Shown here: piece by piece, positions 36,505-46,735 of the stretch | Position numbering within the stretch: position 1 is the stretch's first letter | How the letters are laid out: the number at the start of each line of letters is the position of its first letter | NCBI RefSeq assembly: GCF_003515075.1 | Contig: NZ_QWLV01000004.1 | Span: 160,670-224,669, forward strand | DNA: 64,000 nucleotides | Direction of reading: 5' to 3' | Source: Sphingomonas gilva | GTDB lineage: Bacteria > Pseudomonadota > Alphaproteobacteria > Sphingomonadales > Sphingomonadaceae | Notes under the pieces: generated by a model | The model's database searches: none | Seen by the model: only the letters and a program-made list of their open reading frames with translations | What the model was told of the DNA's origin: nothing | Translations under genes and position numbers: made by a program

Positions 36505-39500
36505 CTAGTCGCGCGGCGCCGGTCCGTGGAAATCCGCCTCGACTATGCCCAGGCCCCAGCCGGGCGGCACCTCGTTGGCGCCGGTGTCGCCGGCCTGGCG
36601 CGCGGTGCTGAGCTCGACGATGTTGCCGAAACCGTCGCGATCGGTGACCGGGCCCGTCTGGCTGATCCGCAGCACGCGGCCGGTGGCGGGCGCGAACGCC
36701 TGGCCGACATAGCCCAGGCTGCGCTCGGTCTCGCCCTGCCAGACGGTGCGCCCGTCGAGCGTGAAGCGCAGGGGATAGCTGCGCGAGCGCCAGCCGACGA
36801 GTTTGAGCTCGATCTCGCTCAGCGTCACCGGACGGTCGAAATGATATTCGATCCAGGCGGTCTCGCGCTTGCCGTCGCTCGCCCAGCGCGAGAGCTCGTT
36901 GTCGTCGACGCTGCGCTCGGCCTCGGCCTGGTTCGAGCCGGCGACGATGCGCGAGGGGAGGATAGTGGAGCGGGTAGGGCGATAGGATGGGCCGGCCGGT
37001 GTCGGCCCGCGCGTGAGCAGCCCCGGCTGATGATGCTCCGGGAAGTCCGGGGAGAGCCCGTTCGTCGCCGGTTCCGGAAGCACGACCGGAATCGCTACCG
37101 TCGCACTCTTCAGCCCCTCCGCCGTGGCGGTGAGCCGGACCGCGCCCTTCCGCGTGCCCGCGCGCAGCAGCACGCGGTTCACGCCGCCCTCGACCGGCAG
37201 GGTGCGCGACAGGACGTAATTGTCCTCGTGCCGGGCGGTGCCGGGGTGGCTGGTGGTGCCGGGGATCGATTCCTGCGCGACGGGAACCTCGGGCCGCGGC
37301 TTGCCCGATGAATCGCCCTGGGCGATGCCGCCGCGCCATTCGGCGGGGCCGTCGAGCTCGAACGAGACCTTGTGGCCGGCGGTCGGGACGCGCCGGCCCT
37401 GCGCATCGACCACCTCGACATCGACCAGCGCGACGTCGGCGCCGTCCATCACGAAGCCGCGCGGGCTGGTGCGCGGGGTCAGGCGGATCGCGGCGGGCGC
37501 GCCCGCGGTCTCGAGCGCATGTTCCGATCGGCTGCCGTCGGCGTGGGTCGCCACCGCGCGCAGCGTGCCGGGCCGCCACTGGACCTTGGGCCAGGTGAAC
37601 AGGAAGCCGTATTCGTGCTTGCCCTTGCCGAGCGAGCGGTCGCCCAGGAACAGCTCGACGCTCTCGCCGTTCGAGACCACCATCAGGTCCTTCGCCGTGC
37701 GGACGGCATAGTTCCAATGGCCGATGATGTGGGTCGCGGGCTTCTCCGGCTCGACCCAGCCGTTCCACATCACCTGGTGCGCGAAGAAGCCCTGCTTGGG
37801 CAGCCGCACCGGATCGACCTCGCCCGAGCGGCGGTAATTGTTGTCGCCGCGGAAATGGGTGTTCGAATCCGACCAGATGATGTTGACCCCGCCCGAACTC
37901 ACCCGCTCGCCGGTGCCGGGGCGGACGCGGTAATAGTCCCACCAGCGGCGGACATCCTCCACCGCGTGGCTGTCCTGGTTGCGGTTGTAGTCGGGCGAAT
38001 CCGTGTGGAAGGGCGGGGTGTGTTCGTCCTGATAGGCGCGGGCGCCCTCGTCGCGCGAATATTCCATCGCCCACATCGGGATGTCCGAGCTCTTGTTGAT
38101 GTAGAGCATCTCGCCGCCATATTCGGCGATCTCGCTGTCCAGCATCTCGCGCGATCCGATCGCCCGGCCGCCGTGCGGATCGTAGCGGTCGCGGATCGCC
38201 ATCAGATCGGCCATGTGCGCGTCGCTGATGCTCTCGTTGCCGCCTTCGTAGAACAGGATCGACGGGTTGTTTCGGTTGTAGATGATCGCGTCGCGCATCA
38301 GTTCCTTGCGCTGTTCCCAGCGGCGGCCGTCGACGTCATGCTCGGCGTCGCCCGCGGGCATCGCCTGGATCAGGCCGACCCGGTCGGCGGACTCCACGTC
38401 CTGCTTGGAGGGCGTGATGTGCATCCAGCGGACGAGATTGCCGCCGCTTTCGACCATCAGCGCGTTGGAGAAGTCGCTGATCCAGGGCGGGATAGACACG
38501 CCGACTGCGGGCCATTCGTTCGAGGTGCGTTGCGCATAGCCGTGCACCTGGATGACGCGGCCGTTCAATTCGATCATCCCGTCGGCGAAGCGCGTCTGCC
38601 GGAAACCGGTGACGGTGTCGACGCTGTCGATCGCCTTGCCGTCCTCGATCAGGCTGGTGGTGACGGTGTAGAGATAGCCATAGCCCCAGCTCCAGAAATG
38701 GAGGTCGGAGAGCCGCGCGGCGGCGCTCAGCGTCTCGGTGCTGCCGGGATGGACGGTGTCGGCTTCGCCGTCGAAGCGGCCGACCAGCTTGCCTTCGCGG
38801 TCGCGGATCTCGACGCGGTAGCCGATGCGGCGCGGCGCGTCGCCGTCGTTGCGCACCTGGGTTTCGGCATGGATCGTCGCCGCGCGCGCCCGCAGGTCGA
38901 AATCACCGGCCCAGACATATTGGCCGGTGGTGCCCAGCCCCGAATAGAGCGGCAGCGTCTGGTAGAGCTTGCCCGTCAGGTGCAGGCGGACATTCTTGGT
39001 GATGCCGCCGTAATTGACGTTGAAGTTGCGGTCGTTCCACTGGAAGCCGCTGCCGGTCGCGCGCTCCTTGTAGCGCCAGTCGTTGTCGACGCGGACCGCG
39101 ATCAGGTTCTCGCCCGGCCTGAGCATCGGCGTGATGTCCGCGCCGAACGCCATCGCGCCGTTTTCGGAGAGGATCACCGACCGGCCATTGACCCAGACCT
39201 CGGCGGCCTGGCGGACGCCCTCGAACTCGAGGAAGGCCTTGCCGCGCTCGGCGCCGGCGGGAAGGGTGATGCGCTTGCGATACCACGTGATCCCGGTCGA
39301 AAGCTCGCGGATGTCGCGGGCGAAGGCCTGCTTCTCGTTGAAGGCGTTGGGCAGGGTGACGATCCGCCACTTGGCGTCGTCGAAACCGGGCTGCTCGGCC
39401 CCCTTGATGTCGCCGGTCGTCATCCGCCAGCCGGGGTTGAGGCTGTAGGTCGCGCGCGGCGAGGCGACGACGGTGGACGCGTCATGCGCGCGTGCCGGCG

Positions 39501-39564
39501 CGGCCCCGGCGATCGTCATGACGCTCGCAGCGCCGAGCAGCGCCAGAATCCGCATTGCGGCCAT
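36505..39564 (-). CDS. GH2 family beta-glycosidase (secreted)
   Basis: A 1019-residue enzyme with a signal peptide (MAAMRILALLGAASVMTIAGAAPARA). The N-terminal jelly-roll shows WYRKRITLP and FEGVRQAAEVWVNG. The TIM-barrel has acid/base Glu444 in YEGGNESISD and nucleophile Glu501 in WAMEYSRDEGA. C-terminal Ig-like domains and a discoidin-like segment (DNELSRWASDGKRETAWIEYHF) follow. GH2 covers beta-galactosidase and beta-glucuronidase activities; pairing with manD and a hexuronate transporter favours beta-glucuronidase (inference). Two upstream ATGs (39573, 39570) are possible starts, but spacing from GGGG favours 39564. Confidence 0.88.
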   Translation of the reverse strand: MAAMRILALLGAASVMTIAGAAPARAHDASTVVASPRATYSLNPGWRMTTGDIKGAEQPGFDDAKWRIVTLPNAFNEKQAFARDIRELSTGITWYRKRITLPAGAERGKAFLEFEGVRQAAEVWVNGRSVILSENGAMAFGADITPMLRPGENLIAVRVDNDWRYKERATGSGFQWNDRNFNVNYGGITKNVRLHLTGKLYQTLPLYSGLGTTGQYVWAGDFDLRARAATIHAETQVRNDGDAPRRIGYRVEIRDREGKLVGRFDGEADTVHPGSTETLSAAARLSDLHFWSWGYGYLYTVTTSLIEDGKAIDSVDTVTGFRQTRFADGMIELNGRVIQVHGYAQRTSNEWPAVGVSIPPWISDFSNALMVESGGNLVRWMHITPSKQDVESADRVGLIQAMPAGDAEHDVDGRRWEQRKELMRDAIIYNRNNPSILFYEGGNESISDAHMADLMAIRDRYDPHGGRAIGSREMLDSEIAEYGGEMLYINKSSDIPMWAMEYSRDEGARAYQDEHTPPFHTDSPDYNRNQDSHAVEDVRRWWDYYRVRPGTGERVSSGGVNIIWSDSNTHFRGDNNYRRSGEVDPVRLPKQGFFAHQVMWNGWVEPEKPATHIIGHWNYAVRTAKDLMVVSNGESVELFLGDRSLGKGKHEYGFLFTWPKVQWRPGTLRAVATHADGSRSEHALETAGAPAAIRLTPRTSPRGFVMDGADVALVDVEVVDAQGRRVPTAGHKVSFELDGPAEWRGGIAQGDSSGKPRPEVPVAQESIPGTTSHPGTARHEDNYVLSRTLPVEGGVNRVLLRAGTRKGAVRLTATAEGLKSATVAIPVVLPEPATNGLSPDFPEHHQPGLLTRGPTPAGPSYRPTRSTILPSRIVAGSNQAEAERSVDDNELSRWASDGKRETAWIEYHFDRPVTLSEIELKLVGWRSRSYPLRFTLDGRTVWQGETERSLGYVGQAFAPATGRVLRISQTGPVTDRDGFGNIVELSTARQAGDTGANEVPPGWGLGIVEADFHGPAPRD

Positions 39565-39611
39565 GTTCATCATCCCCTTTTTGCATGTGTCCGGACCGTT
39601 CGAACGATCTC

Positions 39612-40823
39612 TCACCAATTGAACAATGTGCCGTCTTGGAGGCGGTTCACGGGCAGGTAAGCGCGTTTGTATGGGTGTTTGGCGGCGAGGGTTTCGTCGA
39701 TGTCGACGCCGAGGCCGGGTGTGTCGCCTGGGTGCATCATGCCGTCCTGGAAGCGGTAGGCGTGGGGGAAGACGGCGTCGGTCTCTGGGGTGTGGCGCAT
39801 ATATTCCTGGATGCCGAAATTGGGCACCGAGAGGCCGAAGTGGAGTGCGGCCGCCATCGAGACGGGCGAGAGGTCGGTGGCGCCGTGGCAGCCGGTCCTG
39901 ACCTGGTAGAGATCGGCGAGCGCGGCGATCCGGCGCAAATGGGTGATGCCGCCGGCATGGACCACGGTCGCGCGGACATAGTCGATCAGCTGCTCCTGGA
40001 TGAGCTGGCGGCAGTCATGGACCGAGTTGAAGATCTCGCCCACCGCAAGCGGCGTGGTGGTGTGCCGGCGGATCAGGCGGAACGCCTCCTGGTTCTCGGC
40101 CGGCGTCGCATCCTCCAGCCAGAACGGGCGGTAGGGCTCGAGGTCCCGGCCCAGCCGGCCCGCCTCGATCGGGGTCAGCCGGTGGTGGACGTCGTGGAGC
40201 AGGTGCACGTCCCAGCCGAGCCCCTCGCGGCCAGCCTCGAACAGGGGCGGGACCGAGCGGAGATACTTCTCCGTCGACCACAGATTCTCGCTCGGCAGGT
40301 CGGCATCGGCCGGCTCGTAGAAATAGCGGTCCTTGGAGACGCCGTAGGTCGAGGCCAGCCCCGGCACCCCCGATTGCAGCCGGATCGCCTTGTAGCCCTG
40401 CTCCCGATAGTCGAGCGCCGCCTCGATCGTCGCCTCGATGCTCGCGCCATTGGCATGGCCATAGACCATGCAGCCCTCGCGCGAGGCCCCGCCCAGCAGC
40501 TGATAGACCGGAAGCCCCGCGACCTTGCCCTTGATGTCCCACAAGGCCATGTCGACCGCGGCGATCGCGGTCATCGTCACCGGCCCGCGCCGCCAATAGG
40601 CGCCCTTGTAGAGATACTGCCAGATATCCTCGATCCGGTGCGCATCGCGCCCGATCAGGCACGGAATGACATGATCGCCAAGATAGCTCGCCACCGAAAG
40701 CTCGCGGCCGTTCAAGGTCGCATCGCCCAAACCCGTCACACCATCCTTCGTGCGCACCTCCAACGTCACGAAATTACGACCAGGACTGGTCACGATCACT
40801 CGGGCGTCGGTGATAATCGACAT
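39612..40823 (-). CDS. manD: D-mannonate dehydratase ManD (enolase superfamily)
   Basis: A 403-residue protein very like the Novosphingobium-type ManD in length and motifs: [102 protein letters not shown] and the C-terminal [12 protein letters not shown]. It dehydrates D-mannonate to 2-keto-3-deoxygluconate in glucuronate catabolism. The partner enzymes UxaC and UxuB are not in the window. It heads an operon with GH2 and the hexuronate transporter. Confidence 0.93.
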   Translation of the reverse strand: MSIITDARVIVTSPGRNFVTLEVRTKDGVTGLGDATLNGRELSVASYLGDHVIPCLIGRDAHRIEDIWQYLYKGAYWRRGPVTMTAIAAVDMALWDIKGKVAGLPVYQLLGGASREGCMVYGHANGASIEATIEAALDYREQGYKAIRLQSGVPGLASTYGVSKDRYFYEPADADLPSENLWSTEKYLRSVPPLFEAGREGLGWDVHLLHDVHHRLTPIEAGRLGRDLEPYRPFWLEDATPAENQEAFRLIRRHTTTPLAVGEIFNSVHDCRQLIQEQLIDYVRATVVHAGGITHLRRIAALADLYQVRTGCHGATDLSPVSMAAALHFGLSVPNFGIQEYMRHTPETDAVFPHAYRFQDGMMHPGDTPGLGVDIDETLAAKHPYKRAYLPVNRLQDGTLFNW

Positions 40824-40865
40824 TATGATCTCACAAGATGGAATTAAGTTTCATTAATTGCGACA

Positions 40866-40881
40866 AATTGGTCGCCCAATT
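40866..40881. promoter_or_regulatory. ExuR/UxuR-like palindrome upstream of manD
   Basis: AATTGG-TCGC-CCAATT has perfect 6-bp arms and lies 43 bases before the manD start. The known enterobacterial ExuR/UxuR consensus has TTGGT..ACCAA flanked by A/T, which this resembles. A second, weaker site ATTGG-CCAAG-CCAAT lies at 40943-40957. A GntR-type regulator, not encoded in this window, is the likely binder. Confidence 0.55.
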
Positions 40882-41049
40882 ATGATCCGCTGTCAAGCGG
40901 GGAAATGAGGCCATGCCGCTAATCTCGCCTATACGCTACAAGATTGGCCAAGCCAATTTGCGTTGATGTCTCCGGTTGCCATCTTCGGCAAAGTCCCACA
41001 ACTTGCCCTGTCGAAGCGCGGCTTCGGGACAAGTTCGAAAGGGGCGGTT

Positions 41050-42435
41050 ATGCATCGATTGGTCTGGATCGCGGCGCTGACAGCTTCCACCGCGGCGGAC
41101 GCGCTGCCTGCGCAAACGGCCGACCGGACCGCCATAGAGGCGATCGAGCTCGCCAAGCGCTCGATTGGGTTCCGGACGGTGCGGGGCCCGGGCAACCAGA
41201 CGCCGCAATTCGCCGCCTATCTGAAGCAGCAGCTGGTTGCGGGAGGGTTCGCCGCCGAAGACGTGACGGTCACACCGGTGGACGACACCGCCTATCTGGT
41301 GGCGCGCTATCGCGGAACGGACAGCGCCGCGAAGCCGATCGTCATCTCCGGCCATATGGACGTGGTGGAGGCGAAGCCGGCCGACTGGGAACGCGATCCG
41401 TTCACCGCGGTGGTCGAGAACGGCTATATCTATGGCCGCGGCGCGACCGACATGAAGCTGGACATCGCGCTGGCGGCGGCGACCCTGGTCGAAATGAAAC
41501 GCGCCGGCTTCAAGCCGCGCCGGGACATCGTGCTCGCGCTTTCGGGCGACGAGGAGACGACGATGAAGACCTCGGCGATCCTCGCCGAGCAGCTCAGGAA
41601 CGGCGAAATGGTCCTCAACATAGATGGCGGCGGGGGGCTGCTCGGCGAGGACGGCAAGCCGCAATATTTCACGATCGGCGCAGCCGAGAAGACCTATGCC
41701 GACTTCGAACTGAGCGTGACCAATCCGGGCGGCCATTCCTCTGCGCCGCGCAAGGACAATGCGATCAATCAGCTCGCCGCGGCGCTGGTGCGGATCGGAA
41801 GCCATCGCTTCACCCCGCAGCTGAGCCCGATCACCAAGGGCTATTTCGAAGGCATCGCCCCGCGCCAGACGCCCGAACTCGGTGCGGCGATGCGGGCGTT
41901 CGCCGCCGATCCGGCCGACAAGGCGGCGATCGAGACGCTGGCGGCGAGCCCGGCCTATGTCGGGCAGATCGGCACCACCTGCGTTTCCACCATGGTGTCG
42001 GGCGGGCACGCGTTGAACGCCCTGCCGCAGCGCGCGACCGCCAACATCAACTGCCGCATCTTTCCGGGAGTGAAGCCCGCCGCGGTGATGGCGGAACTCG
42101 AGAAGGTGGCTGCCGAGCCGGCGGTCACCTTCAAGGACGTGACCGAAGGATCGAACCCGACCGACGCATCGCCGCTGCGGCCCGATCTGACTGCGGCGGT
42201 CAAGAAGGCTTTGGCCGGGATCCGGCCCGGCGTGCCGGTGTTCCCGAGCATGTCCGCGGGCGCGAGCGACTCGATGTGGTATCGCTCGGTCGGCGTTCCG
42301 AGCTATGGCGTCAGCCCCTTGTTCATCAAGGAATCGGACGATTTCAGCCATGGGCTGAACGAGCGCACCCCGATCGACAACGTTCCGCTGGCGATCCGCT
42401 ATTACCGCTCGTTGCTCGCCGACCTTTCGAAATAG
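41050..42435 (+). CDS. Secreted M20 family metallopeptidase
   Basis: A 461-residue zinc peptidase of the M20/M28 clan with a signal peptide (MHRLVWIAALTASTAADALPAQ). Zinc ligand motifs are ISGHMDVVE near residue 100, GRGATDMKLD near residue 131 and GDEETTM near residue 167, and the dimerisation domain contains NPGGHSSAPRKDNAI. The catalytic-end histidine is in FSHGLNERTP. The ATG has AAAGGGG upstream; an in-frame extension to 40963 lacks a signal and was rejected. It probably hydrolyses dipeptides in the periplasm. It lies upstream of the TPR-sulfotransferase on the same strand. Confidence 0.9.
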   Translation: MHRLVWIAALTASTAADALPAQTADRTAIEAIELAKRSIGFRTVRGPGNQTPQFAAYLKQQLVAGGFAAEDVTVTPVDDTAYLVARYRGTDSAAKPIVISGHMDVVEAKPADWERDPFTAVVENGYIYGRGATDMKLDIALAAATLVEMKRAGFKPRRDIVLALSGDEETTMKTSAILAEQLRNGEMVLNIDGGGGLLGEDGKPQYFTIGAAEKTYADFELSVTNPGGHSSAPRKDNAINQLAAALVRIGSHRFTPQLSPITKGYFEGIAPRQTPELGAAMRAFAADPADKAAIETLAASPAYVGQIGTTCVSTMVSGGHALNALPQRATANINCRIFPGVKPAAVMAELEKVAAEPAVTFKDVTEGSNPTDASPLRPDLTAAVKKALAGIRPGVPVFPSMSAGASDSMWYRSVGVPSYGVSPLFIKESDDFSHGLNERTPIDNVPLAIRYYRSLLADLSK

Positions 42436-42452
42436 GCGTCCGGTTCCACCGG

Positions 42453-44069
42453 ATGGCCCGGCCTGCGCCTGTTCCGCGACATTGGCCGCAGCGTCTGATC
42501 GATGCCGCGCTGGCGCTGCACGACAACCGGCTGGCGGAGGCCGAGCCGCTGTTGAAGGCGCACCTCAAGGCGGACCCGTTCGATGTCCAGGCGATCCGCA
42601 TGCTTGCGGAGCTTGCGGGGCGGATCGGGCGATACAAGGATGCCGAGAACCTGCTGCGTCGCGCGGTCGAGCTGTCGCCGGGCTTTACCGCCGCCCGCGC
42701 CAATCTCGCCATCGTCCTCTACCGTCAGAACCGCGCGGCCGAGGCGGTCGCCGAGCTCGACCGGGTGCTGGAGGAGGAGCCCGACAATCCCGGTCACGCC
42801 AACCTGAAGGCGGCGGCGCTTGGCCGCGTCGGTGGGTTCGACGAGGCGATCGAGCTATATCGGGCGGTGCTGAAGGAAACGCCGCGCCAGCCCAAGGTGT
42901 GGATGTCCTACGGCCATATGCTGAAGACGGTCGGCCGGCAGGCCGACGGCGTCGCCGCCTATCGCCGGGCGATCGATCTGATGCCCGAGCTGGGCGAGGC
43001 GTGGTGGAGCCTCGCCAACCTCAAGACCGTCCGCTTCGACGATGCGGACATCGCCGCGATGCAGAAGGCCCTCGCGCGTAGCGACATTTCGGACGAGGAC
43101 CGGTTCCATCTCGATTTCGCGCTGGGTAAGGCGTTCGAGGATCGCGGACGGGCGGCGGAGTCGTTCGAGCATTATGCCGCGGGCAATGCGCTCAGACGCA
43201 CCAGGATCAGTTATGACGCGGACGAGACGCAAGACTTTGTCGATCGCAGCATCGCGATCGCCACGCCCCAATTCTTCGTGGAGCGCGCGGGGCTGGGGTG
43301 CGGCGAGCCCGATCCGATCTTCATTCTCGGCATGCCCCGCGCGGGCTCGACGCTGATCGAGCAGATCCTCTCCAGCCACAGCCAGGTCGAGGGCACGTCG
43401 GAGCTGCCCGACATTCCGGTGCTTGCGCGTCGCTGGCCCGACTATCCCGAGCACCTCGCCGAGCTCGCGCCCGACAGGCTGCGCGCGTTGGGCGAGGAAT
43501 ATCTCGACCGCACCCGCGTGCAGCGCCGCACCGATCGGCCGCTGTTCATCGACAAGCTGCCCAACAACTGGGCGCATGTTCCCTTCATCCACCTGATCCT
43601 GCCCGGCGCGAAGATCATCGATGCGCGGCGGCATCCGCTCGGCTGCTGCTTCTCCAACTTCAAGCAGCATTTCGCGCGCGGGCAGGCGTTCAGCTACAGG
43701 CTCGAGGATATGGGGCGCTACTACCGCGATTATGTGCGGCTGATGGCGCATCTCGACGCGGTGCTGCCCGGCCGGGTGCACCGGGTGTTCTACGAGAAGA
43801 TGGTCGAGGACACGGAAGGCGAGGTGAGGGCGCTGCTCGCCGCATGCGGCCTGGATTTCGAGCCCGCCTGCCTGGAATTCCACAAGACCGAGCGCGCGGT
43901 GCGCACGGCGAGCTCGGAGCAGGTGCGCCAGCCGATCTTCCGCGAAGGCACCGAGGCATGGCGGCCCTATGCGGCATGGCTGGGGCCGCTCGAGGCTGCG
44001 CTGGGCGAGGTGCTCGCCCGCTACCCGGCGATCCCGCCATTTGCGGAAGGCGGCGCCGGACCAGCGTGA
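42453..44069 (+). CDS. Tetratricopeptide-repeat sulfotransferase
   Basis: A 538-residue fusion. Residues 1-220 hold about five TPR units (AEPLLKAHLKADPFDVQAIRMLAEL, AENLLRRAVELSPGFTAARANLAIVL, AIELYRAVLKETP). The sulfotransferase domain starts near residue 280, with the PAPS 5'-phosphate loop IFILGMPRAGSTLIEQIL near residue 289 and the 3'-phosphate region IDARRHPLGCCFSNFKQ near residue 388. There is no signal peptide, so it is probably cytoplasmic. Such TPR-sulfotransferases often neighbour TonB receptors in sphingomonads and caulobacters, but the acceptor is unknown. The gene starts 17 bases after the peptidase stop and precedes a TonB receptor by 113 bases. Confidence 0.88.
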   Translation: MARPAPVPRHWPQRLIDAALALHDNRLAEAEPLLKAHLKADPFDVQAIRMLAELAGRIGRYKDAENLLRRAVELSPGFTAARANLAIVLYRQNRAAEAVAELDRVLEEEPDNPGHANLKAAALGRVGGFDEAIELYRAVLKETPRQPKVWMSYGHMLKTVGRQADGVAAYRRAIDLMPELGEAWWSLANLKTVRFDDADIAAMQKALARSDISDEDRFHLDFALGKAFEDRGRAAESFEHYAAGNALRRTRISYDADETQDFVDRSIAIATPQFFVERAGLGCGEPDPIFILGMPRAGSTLIEQILSSHSQVEGTSELPDIPVLARRWPDYPEHLAELAPDRLRALGEEYLDRTRVQRRTDRPLFIDKLPNNWAHVPFIHLILPGAKIIDARRHPLGCCFSNFKQHFARGQAFSYRLEDMGRYYRDYVRLMAHLDAVLPGRVHRVFYEKMVEDTEGEVRALLAACGLDFEPACLEFHKTERAVRTASSEQVRQPIFREGTEAWRPYAAWLGPLEAALGEVLARYPAIPPFAEGGAGPA

Positions 44070-44182
44070 CAAAACTGTCACGTTGCGCCCACGAAATGAA
44101 AACGGCCGCATCGCCCCCGTTGACGGATGTTGCGGATGCGAACACCCTTTTCGGCACATAGTTTCGTGTCGTGGGGGAAGCG

Positions 44183-46705
44183 ATGGATCGAAACATACGC
44201 AGCGCTGCACTGACGCTCCTGTTGACCACCACGGCGGTCATCGTGCCGCCGGCGCATGCGCAGGATCAGGAGGCCGCCGCCGACGCCCAGGCGACGCCGG
44301 CCCAGCAGCAATATGCCGACATCATCGTCACCGCGCAGAAGCGCGAGGAGAACCTGCAGAACGTGCCGATCAGCATCCAGGCGCTCGGCACGCGCAAGCT
44401 CGACGAGCTCAATATCGGCAATTTCGAGGAATATTCGCAGCTCCTTCCGTCCGTGGCGTTCCAGAGCCTCCAGCCGGGTGTGACCACGGTCTACATGCGC
44501 GGCGTCGCGTCGGGCGGTGACGGCAATCATTCGGGATCGCTGCCCTCGGTCGGCGTCTATCTCGACGAGCAGCCGGTATCGACCATCGGCGGCACGCTCG
44601 ACGTGCATATCTACGACATCGCCCGCATCGAGAGCCTGGCCGGGCCGCAGGGGACGCTCTACGGCGCCTCGTCGCAGGCGGGCACGATCCGCATCATCAC
44701 CAACAAGCCGAGCACCGCCGCCTTCTCAGGCGCGATCGACGGCGAGATCAACACCGTCGAGGACGGCGATATCGGCGGCAAGCTGGAGGGTTTCCTCAAC
44801 ATCCCGTTGTCGCAGAACGCGGCGTTGCGGGTGGTCGGCTTCTACCAGCGCGACGCCGGCTATATCGACAACGTCCCCGGCACGCGGAGCTTCCTGCCGG
44901 AGGAAGGCGGCATCACCGTCGACAACGACGCCTTCGTCGAGGAGAATTTCAACCAGAACGAGGTCTATGGCGGCCGCGCCGCGCTCAAGGTCGATCTCGA
45001 CGAGAATTGGACCGTGACGCCGACGGTCATCTATCAGGAGCAGAAGACCGGCGGCATCTATGGCTCCGATCCGCTGGTCGGCGACCTGCAGGTCCAGCGC
45101 TTCTATCCCGATTATCGCAAGGAACGCTTCATCCAGGCGGCGCTGACGATCGAAGGCAGGATCGGCAATTGGGACGTCACCTATGCCGGCGCCTTCCTCG
45201 ATCGCACGACAGCGAGCGCGACCGACTATACCGACTATTCCGAAGCCTATGATTCGCTCTATGCGTCGGTCGGCGGGCTTGCCGGCTATTTCTATTATCA
45301 GGACGCCGACGGCAACACGATCGATCCGCGCCAATGGGTGGTCGCTTCGGATCATTTCAAGAAGGTGAGCCAGGAATTTCGCGTCGCTTCTCCGCAGGAC
45401 GCGCGCTTCCGCGTCGTCGCCGGGCTGTTCTACCAGCGCCAGACCAACGAGATTCACCAGGACTACCAGATCCCCGGTCTCGGCCCGCTGGTCTCGGTCA
45501 ACGGCCTGCCCGGCACATTGTGGCTGACCGAACAGTTCCGCGTCGACAAGGACTATGCGATGTTCGGCGAGGCGAGCTTCGACATCCTGCCGAACCTGAC
45601 GCTTACGGCGGGCGGCCGCGCGTTCATCTACGATAATTCGCTGATCGGCTTCTTCGGCTTCGGCCGCAATCCGGCCTATATACAGGACGCGGAGGACAAT
45701 CCGCCGCCCAACGCGGCGGGCAGCTCGCGGACGGGCGTCGCCAGCTGCTTCACAGTCGAGGGGATCCGGCTGCGCGATGCCGAGCTCGCCGGGCGGACGC
45801 GCACGCTGCTGCCGCCCGCAGTCGCCGGCGGACCGTGCACCAATCTGGGCGTGTACAGCCCGTCGACCGGCACCGTCTCTCCCGAGAAGGCCGACGGCCA
45901 GGGCTTCACCCACCGGCTCAACCTGACATGGAAGCCGACCGAGAACATATTGCTCTACGGCACCTGGTCGCGGGGTTTCCGGCCCGGCGGCATCAACCGC
46001 CGCGGTGACGTCGCGCCCTATGCCGCCGACTTCCTGACCAATTACGAGATCGGCGCGAAGACGACGCTGTTCGACGGGCTGTTGCGGCTGAACGGCGCGG
46101 TCTATCAGCAGGAATGGAAGACCTTCCAGTTCTCCTTCCTCGGCGAGAACAGCTTCACCGAGATCCATAACGGCCCCGACGCGCGCATCCGCGGGATCGA
46201 GATGGACGCGAACCTGATCACCGGCGGCCTTTCGCTGACCGTCGCAGGCTCCTACACCGACGCCAAGACCAAGCAGAATTTGTGCGCGATCGACGATCCC
46301 ACCTACACCTGCTCGGGTCCGGACAATTCCATCGCGGCGCCGGCGGGCACTCGCCTTCCGATCACGCCGCAGTTCAAGATCAACGGCACGGCTCGCTATT
46401 CGATACCGGTCGGCGGCACGGGGACTGCTTACATCCAGGGGCTGGTCGCGCACCAGAGCTCGGCATCGTCGGACATCCGCGTGGCCTCGGCCGCCTCGAT
46501 CGGCCGCCTCGAGGCGTTCACCACCGCCAATCTCGCGCTGGGCGGGAATTTCGGGGACTATTCGTTCGAGATCTTCGCGCAGAACATCTTCGACGAACGG
46601 GCGCAGCTCACCAGGTTCCAGGCCTGCGGCAATTGCGGCCAGCGGACCTACATCGTCTACAGCACGCCCCGTACGATAGGGATACGCGCAGGCAGGAAGT
46701 TCTGA
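44183..46705 (+). CDS. TonB-dependent receptor (IIVTAQKREENLQNVP subgroup)
   Basis: An 840-residue outer-membrane receptor with a signal peptide ending at PAHAQ, plug-domain start DIIVTAQKREENLQNVPISIQAL near residue 47, RIESLAGPQGTLYGASSQAGTIRIIT and a C-terminal aromatic end (GIRAGRKF). This subgroup is abundant in sphingomonads and has diverse, often unknown, substrates. Ligand-loop cysteines (CAIDDPTYTC) near residue 705 are notable. The ATG follows GGGGGAAG. It follows the TPR-sulfotransferase and M20 peptidase, so the substrate may be peptide-like or sulfated (inference). Confidence 0.92.
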   Translation: MDRNIRSAALTLLLTTTAVIVPPAHAQDQEAAADAQATPAQQQYADIIVTAQKREENLQNVPISIQALGTRKLDELNIGNFEEYSQLLPSVAFQSLQPGVTTVYMRGVASGGDGNHSGSLPSVGVYLDEQPVSTIGGTLDVHIYDIARIESLAGPQGTLYGASSQAGTIRIITNKPSTAAFSGAIDGEINTVEDGDIGGKLEGFLNIPLSQNAALRVVGFYQRDAGYIDNVPGTRSFLPEEGGITVDNDAFVEENFNQNEVYGGRAALKVDLDENWTVTPTVIYQEQKTGGIYGSDPLVGDLQVQRFYPDYRKERFIQAALTIEGRIGNWDVTYAGAFLDRTTASATDYTDYSEAYDSLYASVGGLAGYFYYQDADGNTIDPRQWVVASDHFKKVSQEFRVASPQDARFRVVAGLFYQRQTNEIHQDYQIPGLGPLVSVNGLPGTLWLTEQFRVDKDYAMFGEASFDILPNLTLTAGGRAFIYDNSLIGFFGFGRNPAYIQDAEDNPPPNAAGSSRTGVASCFTVEGIRLRDAELAGRTRTLLPPAVAGGPCTNLGVYSPSTGTVSPEKADGQGFTHRLNLTWKPTENILLYGTWSRGFRPGGINRRGDVAPYAADFLTNYEIGAKTTLFDGLLRLNGAVYQQEWKTFQFSFLGENSFTEIHNGPDARIRGIEMDANLITGGLSLTVAGSYTDAKTKQNLCAIDDPTYTCSGPDNSIAAPAGTRLPITPQFKINGTARYSIPVGGTGTAYIQGLVAHQSSASSDIRVASAASIGRLEAFTTANLALGGNFGDYSFEIFAQNIFDERAQLTRFQACGNCGQRTYIVYSTPRTIGIRAGRKF

Positions 46706-46735
46706 AGGGCGCGGGAAGCAGCGCCGGCTCGGCCG

